A DNA stretch of 64,000 nucleotides from Tilletia caries (lineage: Eukaryota > Basidiomycota > Exobasidiomycetes > Tilletiales > Tilletiaceae): positions 806,001-870,000 of the forward strand of contig JALUTQ010000005.1 in assembly GCA_032718865.1 (NCBI GenBank). Reading direction: 5' to 3'. The notes under the pieces are model-generated. The model ran no database searches. It was not told where the DNA came from and saw only the letters and a list, made by a program, of their open reading frames with translations. This document shows positions 34,764 through 46,619 of the stretch, one piece after another (positions within the stretch are counted from its first letter, which is position 1; the number at the start of each line of letters is the position of its first letter). The translations under genes were made by a program, and so were the position numbers.

Positions 34764-35452
34764 ATGAGTCAATACGTCAACACCCCCAAGTCAGAGCTCG
34801 ACGAGGCACAGATCAGAGAACTCGAGGCATACGAAATCTCACAGGGCCCCCTCAGCCTCCTCCAGCAGTCCGTACGGAACAACACACAGATCCTCATCAG
34901 CTTGCGCAACAACCACAAGCTCCTCGCACGATGCAAGGCCTTTGACCGACACGCAAACATGGTCCTCGAGAACGTCAAGGAGGTGCGTATTTCTCCCTCT
35001 GCATCCGCTCAATTTTAGCAGAAAACGCTGACCCCGCCATCTGTCTATATCCACTCATCTGCTGCCCTTCATCTAGATGTGGACCGAAATCGTGCGTATC
35101 TCTCCCAGAGAAAATCATCCGTACACGCGCGAGCTGACACTCCACCTCTCCTCTTCATCCCATTCTGTATCCAGCCCAAGAGCAAGTCAAAGAAACCAGT
35201 AAACGTGAGTTTCGCATCTAGGCCTCGGCCTCCAAGCCTGGCCTGTCGGCATTTCCCGCATCCTCTCTAACGTTCACTCACATCTTCTTTTCCTTTTTCT
35301 TTTTTTACAGAAGGACCGCTTCATATCGAAAATGTTCCTCAGAGGCGACTCCGTAGTCCTGGGTACGTTCTCCTCCTTTTTCCCGAGATGTGAGCTTTTG
35401 AAGACTGACGATCGATCTTTGTGCTTCAACAGTTCTCCGGAATACAGCATGA
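34764..35452 (+). CDS. SMD2: Spliceosomal Sm protein D2
   Basis: SmD2 is one of the seven Sm-ring proteins of the U1, U2, U4 and U5 snRNPs. Exons 34764..34982, 35077..35091, 35175..35204, 35311..35362 and 35433..35452 total 336 nt (111 residues, close to the usual size). The Sm fold reads [20 protein letters not shown], then [36 protein letters not shown], and Sm2 [20 protein letters not shown] with end NTA. The exons are very small: 15, 30, 52 and 20 nt after the first. The 15-nt exon codes exactly MWTEI, a conserved piece. Confidence 0.95.
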
Positions 35453-36037
35453 ACATCCAGGCACACTCGACCTCAGTCGTCCTCTGCTTTCCCCCCTATA
35501 CACCATCGTCAAGATTTTCTCCTTTTTTCTCTGCATACGTCCTTGAATCAAACAACGGTTCAGATATGTACCACATCCAAATTCTGCGACCACGTCTGGA
35601 GGGGGAGCACGCGATCGAAGCCCATCCAGAACAGCGCAACTCACAGGGAACAGATATCGACACCTGACTCAAACAGACCCGCGGCCGCGGTTCGGATGCC
35701 TCAGAGCTTTCCGATAATGTAACCCATGATACAATTTCGGGTATGATATAGTATAGCTAAGGTTGGGGTTATGCAAGGCAGACAGACTCAAAGGACCGTG
35801 GTAAGCAAAAGAAGGGAGAGGGATGGGAATCGAATCAGAAAAGAACGATAGAACGGTGTCCGAAAGATGGGCGACCGAGCCGGATCGAAGACCGAGTGAA
35901 GGAAAAGAACGTGTTTGCCAGTACGAAAGCGTGTGTAGACTGTAGTGTAAAGGGACCGAGCAGGAGTGCCGGTGTATGTGTGTGTGTGTGTGTGCGTCCG
36001 CGTGTATGTCCTTGCAGATCCCGAAACCCGGGTCTTC
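35453..36037. other. Convergent intergenic region SMD2/RA-PH gene, with (TG)n microsatellite
   Basis: 585 bp between two stops. A (TG)n tract lies at about 35971-35992. No gene recognised. Confidence 0.5.
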
Positions 36038-39000
36038 CTACCGCCGCATCCCAGCCTCCTCAACAAGCGGCCGACCTTCCTCCTTTGCCCTCCTCATCCT
36101 CGCAACCATCTCCCTCTTCCGCGCCTCCTCCATCATCCGCACTCTCGTCTTCTCATGCACCGAGAAATCTAACAGAGGCTGCTGTCCCTGTTGCTGTTGC
36201 TGTTGCGGCTGATGATGATGATGATGCGCGTGATGATGGGCCGATTTGCCTGGTGAAGCCGTTACCACGCCCGCGTACTGAGCCTGCTGCTGTTGCTGTT
36301 GTTGCTGTACAGGCTGCTTCACACTCGCAGCAAGCGTCTGTGCCTGCTTATACGCCTGCGAGCTCAAGATCTCCGCTCCCAGCCCGTTCCGCCCAGCCCC
36401 AGAGACAGCCATGCTCTCAAGCAGACTGCCCTTCGCAAACGGTCCCGAAAACAAGTTGCGGGTCGCAGACGCGATCGAGTTCGACACCGATCCCGAGCCC
36501 GAGGCCGTTGGGGCTGAACCTGCTCCGACAGAAGGACGGGGCGCCTTCGAGGCATGGTGATGACCTACCGAGGTCGTTCGTGCCCGAGCCAGACTCGTCG
36601 CTCCACCAGGACCGCCTCCACTCCCCGCATTGAGGTACTTGCTCGCACTCCCCTCCAGCATCTGCGCAGCAGCAGCAGCAGCAATAGCAGACGAAGCAAC
36701 CGGCGGTCCCGACGAGGACGACGACGTCTGTCCAGCGACGGCATCCAACCCACCACCACCAGGCGGCCGCCGATTCGACCGCGATCGGGAAAGACTCGTA
36801 TGTCTCGCCAGACCCGGCCCTACTCCGTTCAGAACCACGTTCTCATCCACGCCCATCCCGCCCAGTCCTAACCCACCAGGCGCCAACGTCGCCGGCGTCG
36901 CAGTCACACCAGCAGGACCGACCACTCCCACCGGCGCAGTAGGAATCACCGGCACCTTGAACAGCGCAGCCTGCTCCTGCTTGAGCACGTACGTCCGCGC
37001 ATTCAGGATGGCACGAACCCAACTTCGGTGTGCACCCGGGTCCGACAGACAGAAGTAGTGCACGTAGTCTTGGTCTGGCTTCTCGAACATGGTTATGCTG
37101 TTCTGGGACCGGATTGCGAATGCGTGCGGACGCGGGGTCTTGATCTTGCCGGTGTCGACTAGGTAGACGTCAAAGGTTGATAACGAGCAGATGAACACTT
37201 CGTCTTTGCCCTGAGAGTTGGACAGGGACGTAAGTAAGTTTAAGTTCGCCTTTCGAAAACAGCAGTCATCATTTTTGTGCTCACCTTTTCACTCTTGGCA
37301 TGGTACAGCGAATGTTCACGCAACTCCAACCATCGCTTCGCCCACTTCTTCTTCCGGTCCTCGACATACACCCAGCCAGCCAGCACAGGCGACAGGGTCG
37401 GGACCGCCTTCAGGGCCAGATAAGGCGCCAGCTCCGTTCGTTTCAGCAAGAAATAGTCCTCCAGACTATCAGCACGGACGCCCATCACTTGCGAGATGAT
37501 CTCGTACTCTCGCAGGGGCCGCTCTGAAAGTTTCAGAAAGTGTGATCAAACACAAGTGAGTATGCGGGGGCCCACATTCAGCAAAAGAACAGGGTGCCGA
37601 CGGCCTGACTTACCAATTCCCAGACCAGGACAGACATCCCAAACGACCCACCCGCCCTCCGTCCCGCCCACACTGACGTTCTCCTGTTCCAACGTCTCAA
37701 TCGTAACCTCCCGCGCACGCGCATCAGGCCGAGCCAAAAGAGTCCCATACCGCTGCCGATTGACGATGAACACACGCAATTGCTGCAAGTTCGTGCTGGA
37801 CGCGACCACAGCGGCATTCGACATCGCTGCGCTTGATGACGGAGCCGCGACCAGCCCGTTGACCGCTGTCATTGCTGCTGCTGATGATGATGATACCGGG
37901 GCCGGGGCCGACATCGGTGCCGCCGATAGACCGGAGCTCACATGTTCCGATGCACTCACATCGCCCATCCCACTCGCCTTAGACCCCATACCCGCCTTAG
38001 CCGCAAGCATAATTTCCTGTGCAGGTGTGAGACCACTGGAAGGAAGGCTAGCCCCTCCACTCTCGGGCGCATATGCGTCCCCAGGCGAAAAAGCATGAGA
38101 AGCTTTACGCGCCAGACCATCCGTACTCGGCATCGGCGGCGTCTGAAATGTGGGAGAGGTAGCGGTCATCCCAAGCGAGCCTGGCGATGCCCCCATCGTG
38201 TCCGTCGGGGCAGAGCGCGGAGACCGCGCAGCAGCAGCGCGAAGGAGCAGATCTGCATCTGAGCCTGGTCCGAATCCACTCGCATTCGTGTTGGAAGTCT
38301 CAGCGCGTCGGGGCGCGCGAGTTGCATTGAACGCGTTCGGTGCGGCGTTATGAGGCACGCCAGCGGACGCTCCGTGTGTCTTCGCCCGGTGCAAGCCGCT
38401 TGTCTGAGGGAGCTGTGCTGATGCTGCAGCTGCCGCCGCTGCTGCGGCCGCCTTGGCTTGTCGCGCTGCGTAGATCGATCTGCTGTTCGACGGGCCGCGA
38501 CTAAGACCTGATACGTGTCCATTTGAGGAGGCTGCTGCCGAGGCCGCATGCAGAGCATCACTGTGCGAATTGCTCCCAGCGTCATGCTGCTGCTTCGCCG
38601 CGGCGTGCTGAAGGAGCTGCTGTTGTGCCTGTAGCAGAGCTTGAATCTGGGCCTGTTGAACTGCAATCTGAGCTTGGGCCTGAGCAAGTGCTTTTTGCTC
38701 CTGCTGCTTGGCAAGTTCGGCAGCGCGCTTCTCCTTGGCAGAGCCAGTTCGCCCCCCACGCTCGATGGAACGGAGAGCCTCCTCTTGTCGCCGCTCGCGA
38801 TCTTGTTTGATGAGCCTTTGCTGAATTGCCAGGGCAGCGTCCTCTCCAAGTCGAGCGCTGAGGGGCACGTCATCGGACTCTGTTGACTCCGAGCGGGGAA
38901 GGGAGGATGTGATGGAGAGCGGTGTAGGGGCGGTGCGAGGTGACCGCGCAGACATGGAATCACTCGCTGCGCTGGCAGAAACGATCGACTTTGCATCTGC

Positions 39001-39822
39001 AAAGACTTGAGAGTTTGCACCATTTGAGCGTCGCTCGGCGTGTGCGGCAGAGGAAGAGGAGCGAGTGTCCGAGTCCGAAGCGTGTGAACGCGCATATGAA
39101 TCGAGGACATCCAGCTTTTCGATCTCAGATGCGAGTTGTCGGGCCGAGTTTCTATCTTCCATCGGAAGCTCCTGCAGCCTCCTTTCGGGCGAGTCTTGAG
39201 TGTCATGACGGATCGTCATCTGCGAGTCGGCGGACAACATCGCTGGGCGTGGGGGTTGTAAAAAGCCAGATCCACTTTCCTGGTCATCTTCTGCGATGCT
39301 TTGCTCTTGGACTCGCTCGAGGCCGTACCTCTGTGCGCGCTGTAGAGCATCCACTGGCAGCGGAGGCATTACGGATCCCTTCCGGTGGTCGAAAATGGAA
39401 GGGGCCGACGACGATCCTTGAATTTTGGGCTGGCTGTGTGATGGCGCATGTGAGAAGGAAGCACTGCCCGGACCTGACGGGTACTCTTCCGCCTCGCCGT
39501 AGTCATCTTCCGAACCTTCTGATGATGTCGAGTCGTCTGAGCTGTCGTCCTGCTCCATATCGTTCGGCGCTCGACCGAGTGCGATGTGGTGATTTCGAGG
39601 TGATGAGGTGTGGGAGGAAGGGCGAGGAGAGTTGTTGGAACCCATTCTCTTGCGGACAGCGGCTGGGGCGCCTATTCCCAGTGTTCCGCCTGCTTCGAAA
39701 GCAGGGTCGTCGAGCCGGACCTTGTGGACGATGGTGCCTCCCAAGTTGCGGTAGCGGGACGACGACGAGGTGGAGGAGGAGGCCGTAGTCCTGACCGAGC
39801 TTGAGCGTTGCAAGCCTGACAT
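36038..39822 (-). CDS. Tandem RA-PH domain protein (Ras-association plus pleckstrin homology)
   Basis: Likely a Ras-family effector or adaptor that binds a GTPase through RA and phosphoinositides through PH; in animals this tandem occurs in the MRL (RIAM/lamellipodin) and Grb7/10/14 families. Exons 37614..39822, 37285..37523 and 36038..37210 total 3,621 nt (1,206 residues). A long Ser-rich N-terminus contains a Gln/Ala coiled-coil-like stretch (around 390-460). The RA domain (about 667-755) starts LQQLRVFIVNRQRYGTLLAR and runs over the first splice into REYEIISQVMGVR. The PH domain (about 784-895) has LAGWVYVEDRKKKWAKRWLE, FAIRSQNSITMFEK and SWVRAILNAR. The C-terminus is Gln/His-rich and basic. 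Role in Ras or polarity signalling is inferred. Confidence 0.85.
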
Positions 39823-40750
39823 GGTGTACTTATCTGTAGGTGAGCAGATGTATGCGTAGTGCGTTTGCAGCAGTGCAGAGGTAGAGCAGGGGGGAAAAGG
39901 GGCTCGGGCGTGTCCGTCCAAATTCGTACGTAGAGGTCGCCTGACGTTGCTGAAGACAAACGCGTCGCTCAAAAGTGAAGCTGGGAGCAGAGACAGCAGC
40001 ACAGCAATCGAAGGGGAGAGATGTTGGACGTCGCTGTAGAGTATGTACTGGCGGGAAAAGGAGGTCGAGCCCTTGAGTAATTGAATGCGCGACTGTGTGT
40101 CTTCCCTTTATAAGAGACTCACAACTCAATCTCAGATCTCAGATGAGACAAGGATTTGTTCTTTCTGGGCTTCCCGCGCTCCGTTCGGCGCCAAGCTCCT
40201 GTGCAGCCGAGGACACCCGCTTTCGAAGAGGGGCTCGTGGGTTGCGAAGCGAACTGCGAAGGGCGAAGGGCTGCACCACCACCGCGTGTTTGGTATAATC
40301 TCGTAGAAGCTGGTGCTGGCGAACAAAGCGGTCGGCGTGAGGGAAGGGGTACGAGCGGAATGAGGGCCGCGACCAGCAAGAGGCGAAGTTGAGATGTGAG
40401 ACGGGGAGATCGTGTGAGGGATTTTGCGTGAGACCTCGATCACACGCGCTTCCCTGTGAGAGCACTTTATGTACAGGGTGCAGATATGTAGATCGCGCGG
40501 CAGCTTCCAGCCGCTAAGGTAGACGTGCTGCCTGCAGCAACGAACTCAGATCTGTTCTTGAGCGTGCCTTGGGGAGGCGGGGTTTCAAACGTCGGAACGA
40601 GAATGTGAAGACTGAGAGTATACTGAGGACAACAGAGGAACGAGATGGTGCAGGCAAGATGATGGAAAAGACAGAGAAGAGTGGCTGTTTATTGATTACT
40701 TCTGGTATGATCTAGGATGGACAGGAGACAGGCGGCCAGAGATAGACCTT
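39823..40750. other. Intergenic region upstream of the RA-PH gene
   Basis: 928 bp between a minus-strand start and a minus-strand stop. A reverse-strand donor-like site near 40117-40122 suggests a 5' UTR intron for the RA-PH gene. No coding sequence recognised. Confidence 0.35.
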
Positions 40751-43656
40751 TCAGCGGCGCTGGGATGGAGCGGCCGTGGGAAGGGTGAAATCAGCGGACG
40801 AAGGGGCAGACGCATCCGTGGCCGACGAGGAGGTGGACGCATCATCAGTGTCGGCCGCGTCGGTTGCTGCCGCGGGCGATGGCGCAGCGTCAGTTGTGGT
40901 GGCAGGAACATCCGCCGTCATGGTCATAGCATCGGCCGTCACAGTCGGCGCAGCATCGTCCGTCGAGGTGGGTGTGGGCGCCGCAGAGTCGTCGGAAGCG
41001 GTGGTGCTCGAGGTGGTCGAGTCATCCGGCACAGTAGCAGTGTCAGCCGCAGCAGCAGCAGCAAACTGCTGCGCCCAGGTACCGGCAGGGACGAACTTGA
41101 GCTGAACGCCGGCACCCGGGGCAGGTGCCTTGGCCTTGGCATTCAAAGGAGCGACCGTGTCTTGCGAGCTGCCGTCCTCCTCGTCATCGCCAGCACCAGC
41201 CGCATCGTTCACGTCCGAGAAGCCCGAGACGCCGGCGGCGGCAGGGTCGTTCAGGTCCGAGTCCGGGTCCGCAGAGGAGTCGTCATCCTCAGGCAAGGTG
41301 GTGTCGACGGCAAGCTGGCGGTACAGACCGTTAGGTCCGTAAGAGTCGGAAGCGGGAGCGGAGGCATCTGAACCATCCGCAGGCTCGCCAAAGAAGTCGG
41401 CATCGTCCGCGTCCTCAGCAGTGTTGGAGCTGTCATCCACGGAGTCATCCCCGGTGTTGGGCTTGGCGGCCAAGACCTGCTTCAGCGTACCGACCATCTC
41501 GCGCTGGTACAGAGGGCTCAGAGCGCCCGTGGACGGGGTGTACTGGAATCGCTGGCTCTTGCCGGCAATTTCGGGAACGACGACGAACGAGCTTGCATTC
41601 TTGGCGGCGCCGGACAGAGGGGCGCCCGTGCAGGGCTGGAGCTCGAGCGGGCTCGGAGGCTTGGTAGCAAAGGTTGCACACCATGTCGTAGGGATACCAG
41701 TCGTAGCGTTCAGGAGAGGCACAACAATCTTGACGATGACCGTCTCGTTGCTCGCGGCGGCGGTCGCATCGGCATTGGCGGTGGCAGTCCCATTCATGAC
41801 AGATGCAAAGCTCTGTTGAGCCGCGGCCCCCTTTTCCGAGCTGGGAGCATCGGCAGGAACGAGGTAGACTTGCGTGCGCTCATCCTGAAGGCGGGGAATC
41901 AGAAGAGTCAGTATCGATGCCAGGTTGTTCGCGCTGATGAGATGCAGGATCCACTTACCGTCGAGGACATGAGAGTGTACTTGTAAGGGGGTGCGGCAGC
42001 AAGCACGTTGCCTGGACTGGCAGACATGCCATTCTTGGCGGGCTCCGCGTGAAGCACCAACGCAGCGACCTTCTTCAGCAAGTTGTCATCGCCGAAGAGC
42101 AGGTCGCTGATCATGATGAAACCGGGCAGAGCATTGAGCGGAGCGAGAAGAGGCTTGAGCAGGCCACCGAGAAGACCGCGCTCTGCCAGGGTGTGCGTCA
42201 GCTGGGCGGAGTCAACAAAGGCGCCTGCGGCGGCTGGGTGAGGAGGGTTCCTCGCCGGAACCGGGTGGACCTTGGACGACAGGGTGTTCAAGTTGTGCTT
42301 CTTGGTCCCCTTCTTGTTGCCAGTTGGCCGACGAGGAACAGTAGGCTTCGGGGACTTGCCTACTGTACCTGTGACATCAGATGCATCCACAGCTCCAAGA
42401 GGAGTACCGGCCTTGGCTTCACCGACCTTGGCGGTCACAGCTGAAGTGTCGGCGGGGATGGCAGGGACAGCGCCTCGCTTGTGAACATGGACGTGCTCGT
42501 GAACATGACCACCGCCGTAGGAGTGGTCGCCGTGACGATAGCCGCCACGGTGGCCATGGTCGTGGATGTGAGCGTGGACGTGGGCGTTTCTACTGCCGGA
42601 TCCGCCCCAGTACTCGTCGTCGCCGTAGTAGTAGTAGTCCTTCGAGTCGTGCCGGCGCTTGGACAGGGGGGCTCCATCGGTGTCTGCCTCAATCTCGGTC
42701 CCATCGTCGTCGATGGACCCACCTGTTGCCAGTCCAGGGGTCTCGGACCGCAAGTGGAGCGAAAGAAGGTCACCTTCGTGCTTCGAAGCCGAACGGTAGA
42801 GCTTGCCATCGTTCCCAAGGGTGATACGGGCAACTTGATCGCGCTTTTCATGAGCGTGCTTGTGCAGGTGGCCATCCTCGCTCTCGTGTTCGTGTTCGTG
42901 CTCATGGTCATGGTCGTGTTCGTGGATGTGAGCATGCTCGGAGTCGTACTCGTCGTCTTCGGTCTCGTCGTGACGGCGCTTGCCCTTGCCTGCTTTAGCA
43001 GGTCCTTTGGCGGCAGGCTTGGGTGCTGCTTTCTTGGGAGCTGCCGGAACCACCTTCTTGGGAATGGCGGCAACGATCTTGCCGGCAGCAGGGAAAGCGG
43101 CGACCACCTTATTGACGACGGTGACGCCCTTCTTTCCAATCTGGACAAGCGTGGGCCTGGAGGAACCGAAGGGGATCAGTCCGTGATGCTCGGCCCAGTG
43201 GAGACTGTGATGCCGGACCCGATCATCGAGAACGACGGGAGCCCAGTCGTGGCCGCGGTAGCTACCATGTCCGTGTTTACGTCCGCGGCCACGGTCACTG
43301 CCGTGCTCGTGAATGTGGATATGTTCATGGACTTGCTTCGACGGGGAGCGCTTGCTACCGGCCTCGGACCGACGGAAGACACGGTCGTTGGCCGCTGCAG
43401 CCCTCGACTTGCTACGCTTGTAGTTGCCCTGCTCGGTGAAGGAGCGGCGGGAGTTGCCGTCAGTCTGTACGCCGGCAGGGAGTGGTGGAGGAGGGCTGCT
43501 TCGCAGAACGACCTTTTGCATCCGACCCTGAGGCTGAAGCTGTGCAGATGGACCCTCGGCGCCATTGTATGCCGGGCGAGCCTGGACGGCATCCGACGCC
43601 AGAGCGGCGACGGCGAGAGAGACGGTAAGGGCCCTGACAGGAGTAAAGTAAACCAT
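40751..43656 (-). CDS. Secreted histidine-rich pro-protein with dibasic processing sites
   Basis: I do not recognise a family. Exons 41959..43656 and 40751..41884 total 2,832 nt (943 residues). A signal peptide is clear (VRALTVSLAVAALASDAVQA). The N-terminal half contains several blocks of alternating His with Glu, Asp, Ile or Val, for example VHEHIHIHEH, EHDHDHEHEHEHESEDGHLH, HVHAHIHDHGHRGG and HVHEHVHVH. Two blocks are each bracketed by KRR in front and KR behind, both starting KRRHD, as expected for Kex2-type cleavage. A middle hydrophobic stretch (LLGGLLKPLLAPLNALPGFI) follows. The second half is a non-repetitive domain with several NAT/NET-type sequons, then an acidic and a Thr/Ala-rich tail. 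A metal-binding, cell-wall or secreted-peptide role is inference. Confidence 0.75.
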
Positions 43657-44995
43657 TTTCTAAGCTATCTGTGGGGAGAGATGGAGGAAAAGGAGGGTGT
43701 AGGGAAGGTTGAGGAAGAGGATAGGAGGTTCGGATGTGTGCGAGATCAACTCTGCCCGTGGAGAAGGGAATCAATCCCGTTGAAAAAAAAGAAGGAAGGT
43801 AGGAGGTATGGGTATGAGTCGGCGTAAAGGAGCGTCAAAGATCACCAGGATCTGTGAGAGGCGGTAAGAAGCGAAAGAGACGGAGACGGGCAGAGTCGCA
43901 AGCGACTGTAGAGAAAGGATGAGGTGGAAGGTTGGGGTGGTGGTGATGGACAGGGAAAGAAAAAAAGAGAAAATCTGCTGAAGATAAGAGGGATCAACGA
44001 GCTCGTTCTGCGAGCCAAACCGAAAGTGCTATGTTCAGCAAGGATCGCATGAACGTCTACGCCCGCTCGACAAGCCTGACTTGCAGGCACGCAAGCACGC
44101 ACAAGTTGAAATTAGCTCACCTGTGTCCAAAGTCCACTGCGAAGGAAGAACAATTGAGGATCCGGATACTGCAGAGTAGCGACGAGCATAGCTCGGTATC
44201 AGCTTGAACAAGGAGGAAAGCCGCTCAACGACATCCAGCGCACGTCGACGATGGGGAAGTGCCCTCGACATGCTGCAGTTAGAGCGCATGACGTGGGTTG
44301 AAGTGCTGCCCTGGGGGACAGGGACTATGCGCAGTACGGACCGGGAAGAAGGATCTGCATAGGAGCAAAGAACCGTCAGTGCGGAACACTAGACCGAGTG
44401 CCTAGGCCGAATGCTACAGCCCTCAATGTGGAAAGAAGCCAGGGTGGTGAGTATGGTAGCAAGGGCCCTCCCAGAGATAACCACAGATGAGTACAAAATG
44501 GTACACCGTAAACTAGAACCATACCGTTGCATAGATGTCACCATCGTTCCTCCAGACAACGAGAGACATCGCGGCCCTGATTCAATAACCATCATCGTTG
44601 TTGGCGAGGCGATGAAGCATATTGACCGCGGACGACTGTTGGAACCTGGCGCGGGTGGTTGGACTAAATCAGCGGCCGTTCGAGCCAGTAGGGTGGAAGG
44701 CAAGTCGATCCGGGAGCATCCGAATTTCGCACACACGCGATCTCTATACGGTCGGAGCCGCTTGACGAGCGTCTTCACGCTTCAGCAGAGCTTCTGATCT
44801 GCCCGTCACGCTCGTGGTTGTCGGTGCATCGAATCCATGTCGAAGCCTTTGTCGCTGGCGGCTGGAAACGTCGACGTTTTGCCTCATCTCCGTGTCGAGT
44901 CGACAACACAGCCAACTGGCCGACTGACTCGCTCCGCTTTGCCCCAAACGCTGAGCACCGAGCACCACCTGCTGTGAAGGTGAAAGTTTTCTAGA
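43657..44995. other. Divergent intergenic region His-rich gene/NIT1
   Basis: 1,339 bp between divergent starts; both promoters lie here. A plus-strand frame of about 128 codons (44411..44797) has no recognisable motif and I do not call it. Confidence 0.4.
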
Positions 44996-46120
44996 ATGAC
45001 GCTCGCTGCTGTTGTTCAGCTGTGTTCGAGCGGGTTCATCGCTGAGAATCTGTCGGCGTCCCGTTCCATCATACAGCGAGCTGCCCGAGCCGGAGCCAAG
45101 GTGAGAGACCTTGTACACCCTCGAAGTGAGAAGCAAAGCGGGTTGACCTTCTGAATTCGAATCTCCGCAGGCCATCTTTCTGCCTGAGGCGACGGATTTC
45201 ATCGCTCCAGCGGCATCCGTCGCGGCCTTGACTCGATCTTCGGAGAATGCTGCTTTTGTCGAAGGCATCTGTGCCGCAGCTCGCGAAGCCAAGGCCTTCG
45301 TCAGCGTCGGAATACATGAACCACCGCCTCAATCGAACGCAGAGAAGGAGGTCGATTCGGAGCGATGCTACAATACGCAGCTTTTGATCGACGACGAAGG
45401 CAAAATCCTTCAGAGGTATAGAAAGCTCCATCTCTTCGATGTTGATATCAAAGGCGGCCTGACCATCCTTGAAAGCAACACCACGATCAAAGGCTCCACC
45501 ATCGATCCCCCTCAACAGACTCCGATCGGCAACCTGGGCGTGAGTGATCCAGAATGTATAATACTAAATCAACGTCTAACTTTCTCCTTGTGGGCCTTGC
45601 TCCAGCTCTTGACCTGCTACGATCTTCGGTTCCCGGAACCAAGCCTTCGACTTCGCAGGCTAGGGGCTCAAATCCTAACGTACCCTGCAGCATTCACGGT
45701 TCGGACGGGAGCCGCTCACTGGGAGGTTCTTTTGAGGGCGAGAGCCATCGAAACTCAATGCTGGGTGATGGCGGCAGCGCAAGTTGGAACACACGAAGGC
45801 ACGAAAAGGGTCTCGTGAGTCTGCCAGAGAACCGTGCCTTTGAAGTCTGTCATAACGTGCTGAAAGGTCGTGCATTACAGGTGGGGACATGCCATGATTG
45901 TCGATCCCTTTGGAAGTGTCGTCGCTCAGTGTAGCGATATGCAACCATATGAACCATCATTCTGTCTGGCCGATGTGGTGAGTGAATTTCATGACAGCTT
46001 TGTGCGTATCATTCTCCAACACTTTGCTTTCACCATCAGGATCTTGACCGACTTGAAAGTCTACGAGCTGAGATGCCGCTTTGGCAGCAGAGAAGAAACG
46101 ATGTGTATCCCGAAATTTGA
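44996..46120 (+). CDS. NIT1: Nitrilase-superfamily amidase, NIT1 type (deaminated glutathione amidase)
   Basis: Nit1-type enzymes hydrolyse deaminated glutathione, a metabolite-repair role. Exons 44996..45100, 45171..45539, 45606..45814, 45881..45977 and 46040..46120 total 861 nt (286 residues). The Glu-Lys-Cys triad is visible: E41 in AIFLPEATDF, K120 in RYRKLHLFD, C162 in LLTCYDLRFPEPSL. Further NIT1 signatures are AHWEVLLRARAIETQCWVMA, GHAMIVDPFGSVVAQCSD and the C-terminal MPLWQQRRNDVYPEI, a normal family end. The usual short N-terminal targeting extension is not seen. The reading frame stays open well past the stop (separate entry). Confidence 0.94.
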
Positions 46121-46619
46121 TTAACAAGCCTTCAGCGACCCGGCCCCAATTCAAGCTCGAAGTCTCCTCGATTTTTCGATCGGACGCGCTCGGAGCGGCA
46201 GATCCGGTCTGTAAGCTGTGCTATCGCCTTCTCCCATAGTATTCTTCCGCTTTCTCTAACAGCGGCAAGCGCTCATCCATTCCCAGGCCACTTCAACCCA
46301 TGCCGAGTTCAAAAACGACCTTCCTACACCCCAACGCTATCGAGACGCGGTCGCGCCACGCACAGGAATTGGCGGTGCTGCGGAATTCGGTGGCGGCGCG
46401 ACGGACATCGGGACGTCAAATGCTGTGGCTCCCAAGTCATCTGCAGCTACTTACCAGCCAACCGCGAAGCCTACTGCCAACGTCCAGTCCGTCAAGGGCG
46501 ACGATGTGGACGAGACTACGGGCGGCCCTTATGATCCGGCGAACGACGATGAGGGTGGGGAGGGTGAAGGTGCTCAGCAGGCGCGTAGATGGTTCGGAGG
46601 CTGGTCCGGGCGGAAGTAG
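46121..46619 (+). other. In-frame open continuation behind the NIT1 stop (148 codons with one intron)
   Basis: After the NIT1 TGA (46118-46120) the same frame is open for 30 codons (46121..46210), meets a 52-nt GT-AG intron in phase 0 (46211..46262), and continues in frame for 118 more codons to a TAG at 46617-46619. The peptide is Gly/Ala/Asp-rich and ends ARRWFGGWSGRK. There is no ATG at its head. It may be a read-through extension, a decayed or independent gene missing its start, or chance. A 33-nt GT-AG pair (46103..46135) would also remove the stop and keep the frame, but is very short for an intron. Confidence 0.3.

Noticed and set aside
42481..43827. 448-codon plus-strand frame opposite the His-rich gene
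   Set aside because: Antisense of His/Glu repeats gives long Val/Met runs; the minus-strand reading has a signal peptide, dibasic sites and correct splicing.
44411..44797. 128-codon plus-strand frame between the His-rich gene and NIT1
   Set aside because: No recognisable motif, and a minus-strand frame of similar length covers the same bases.
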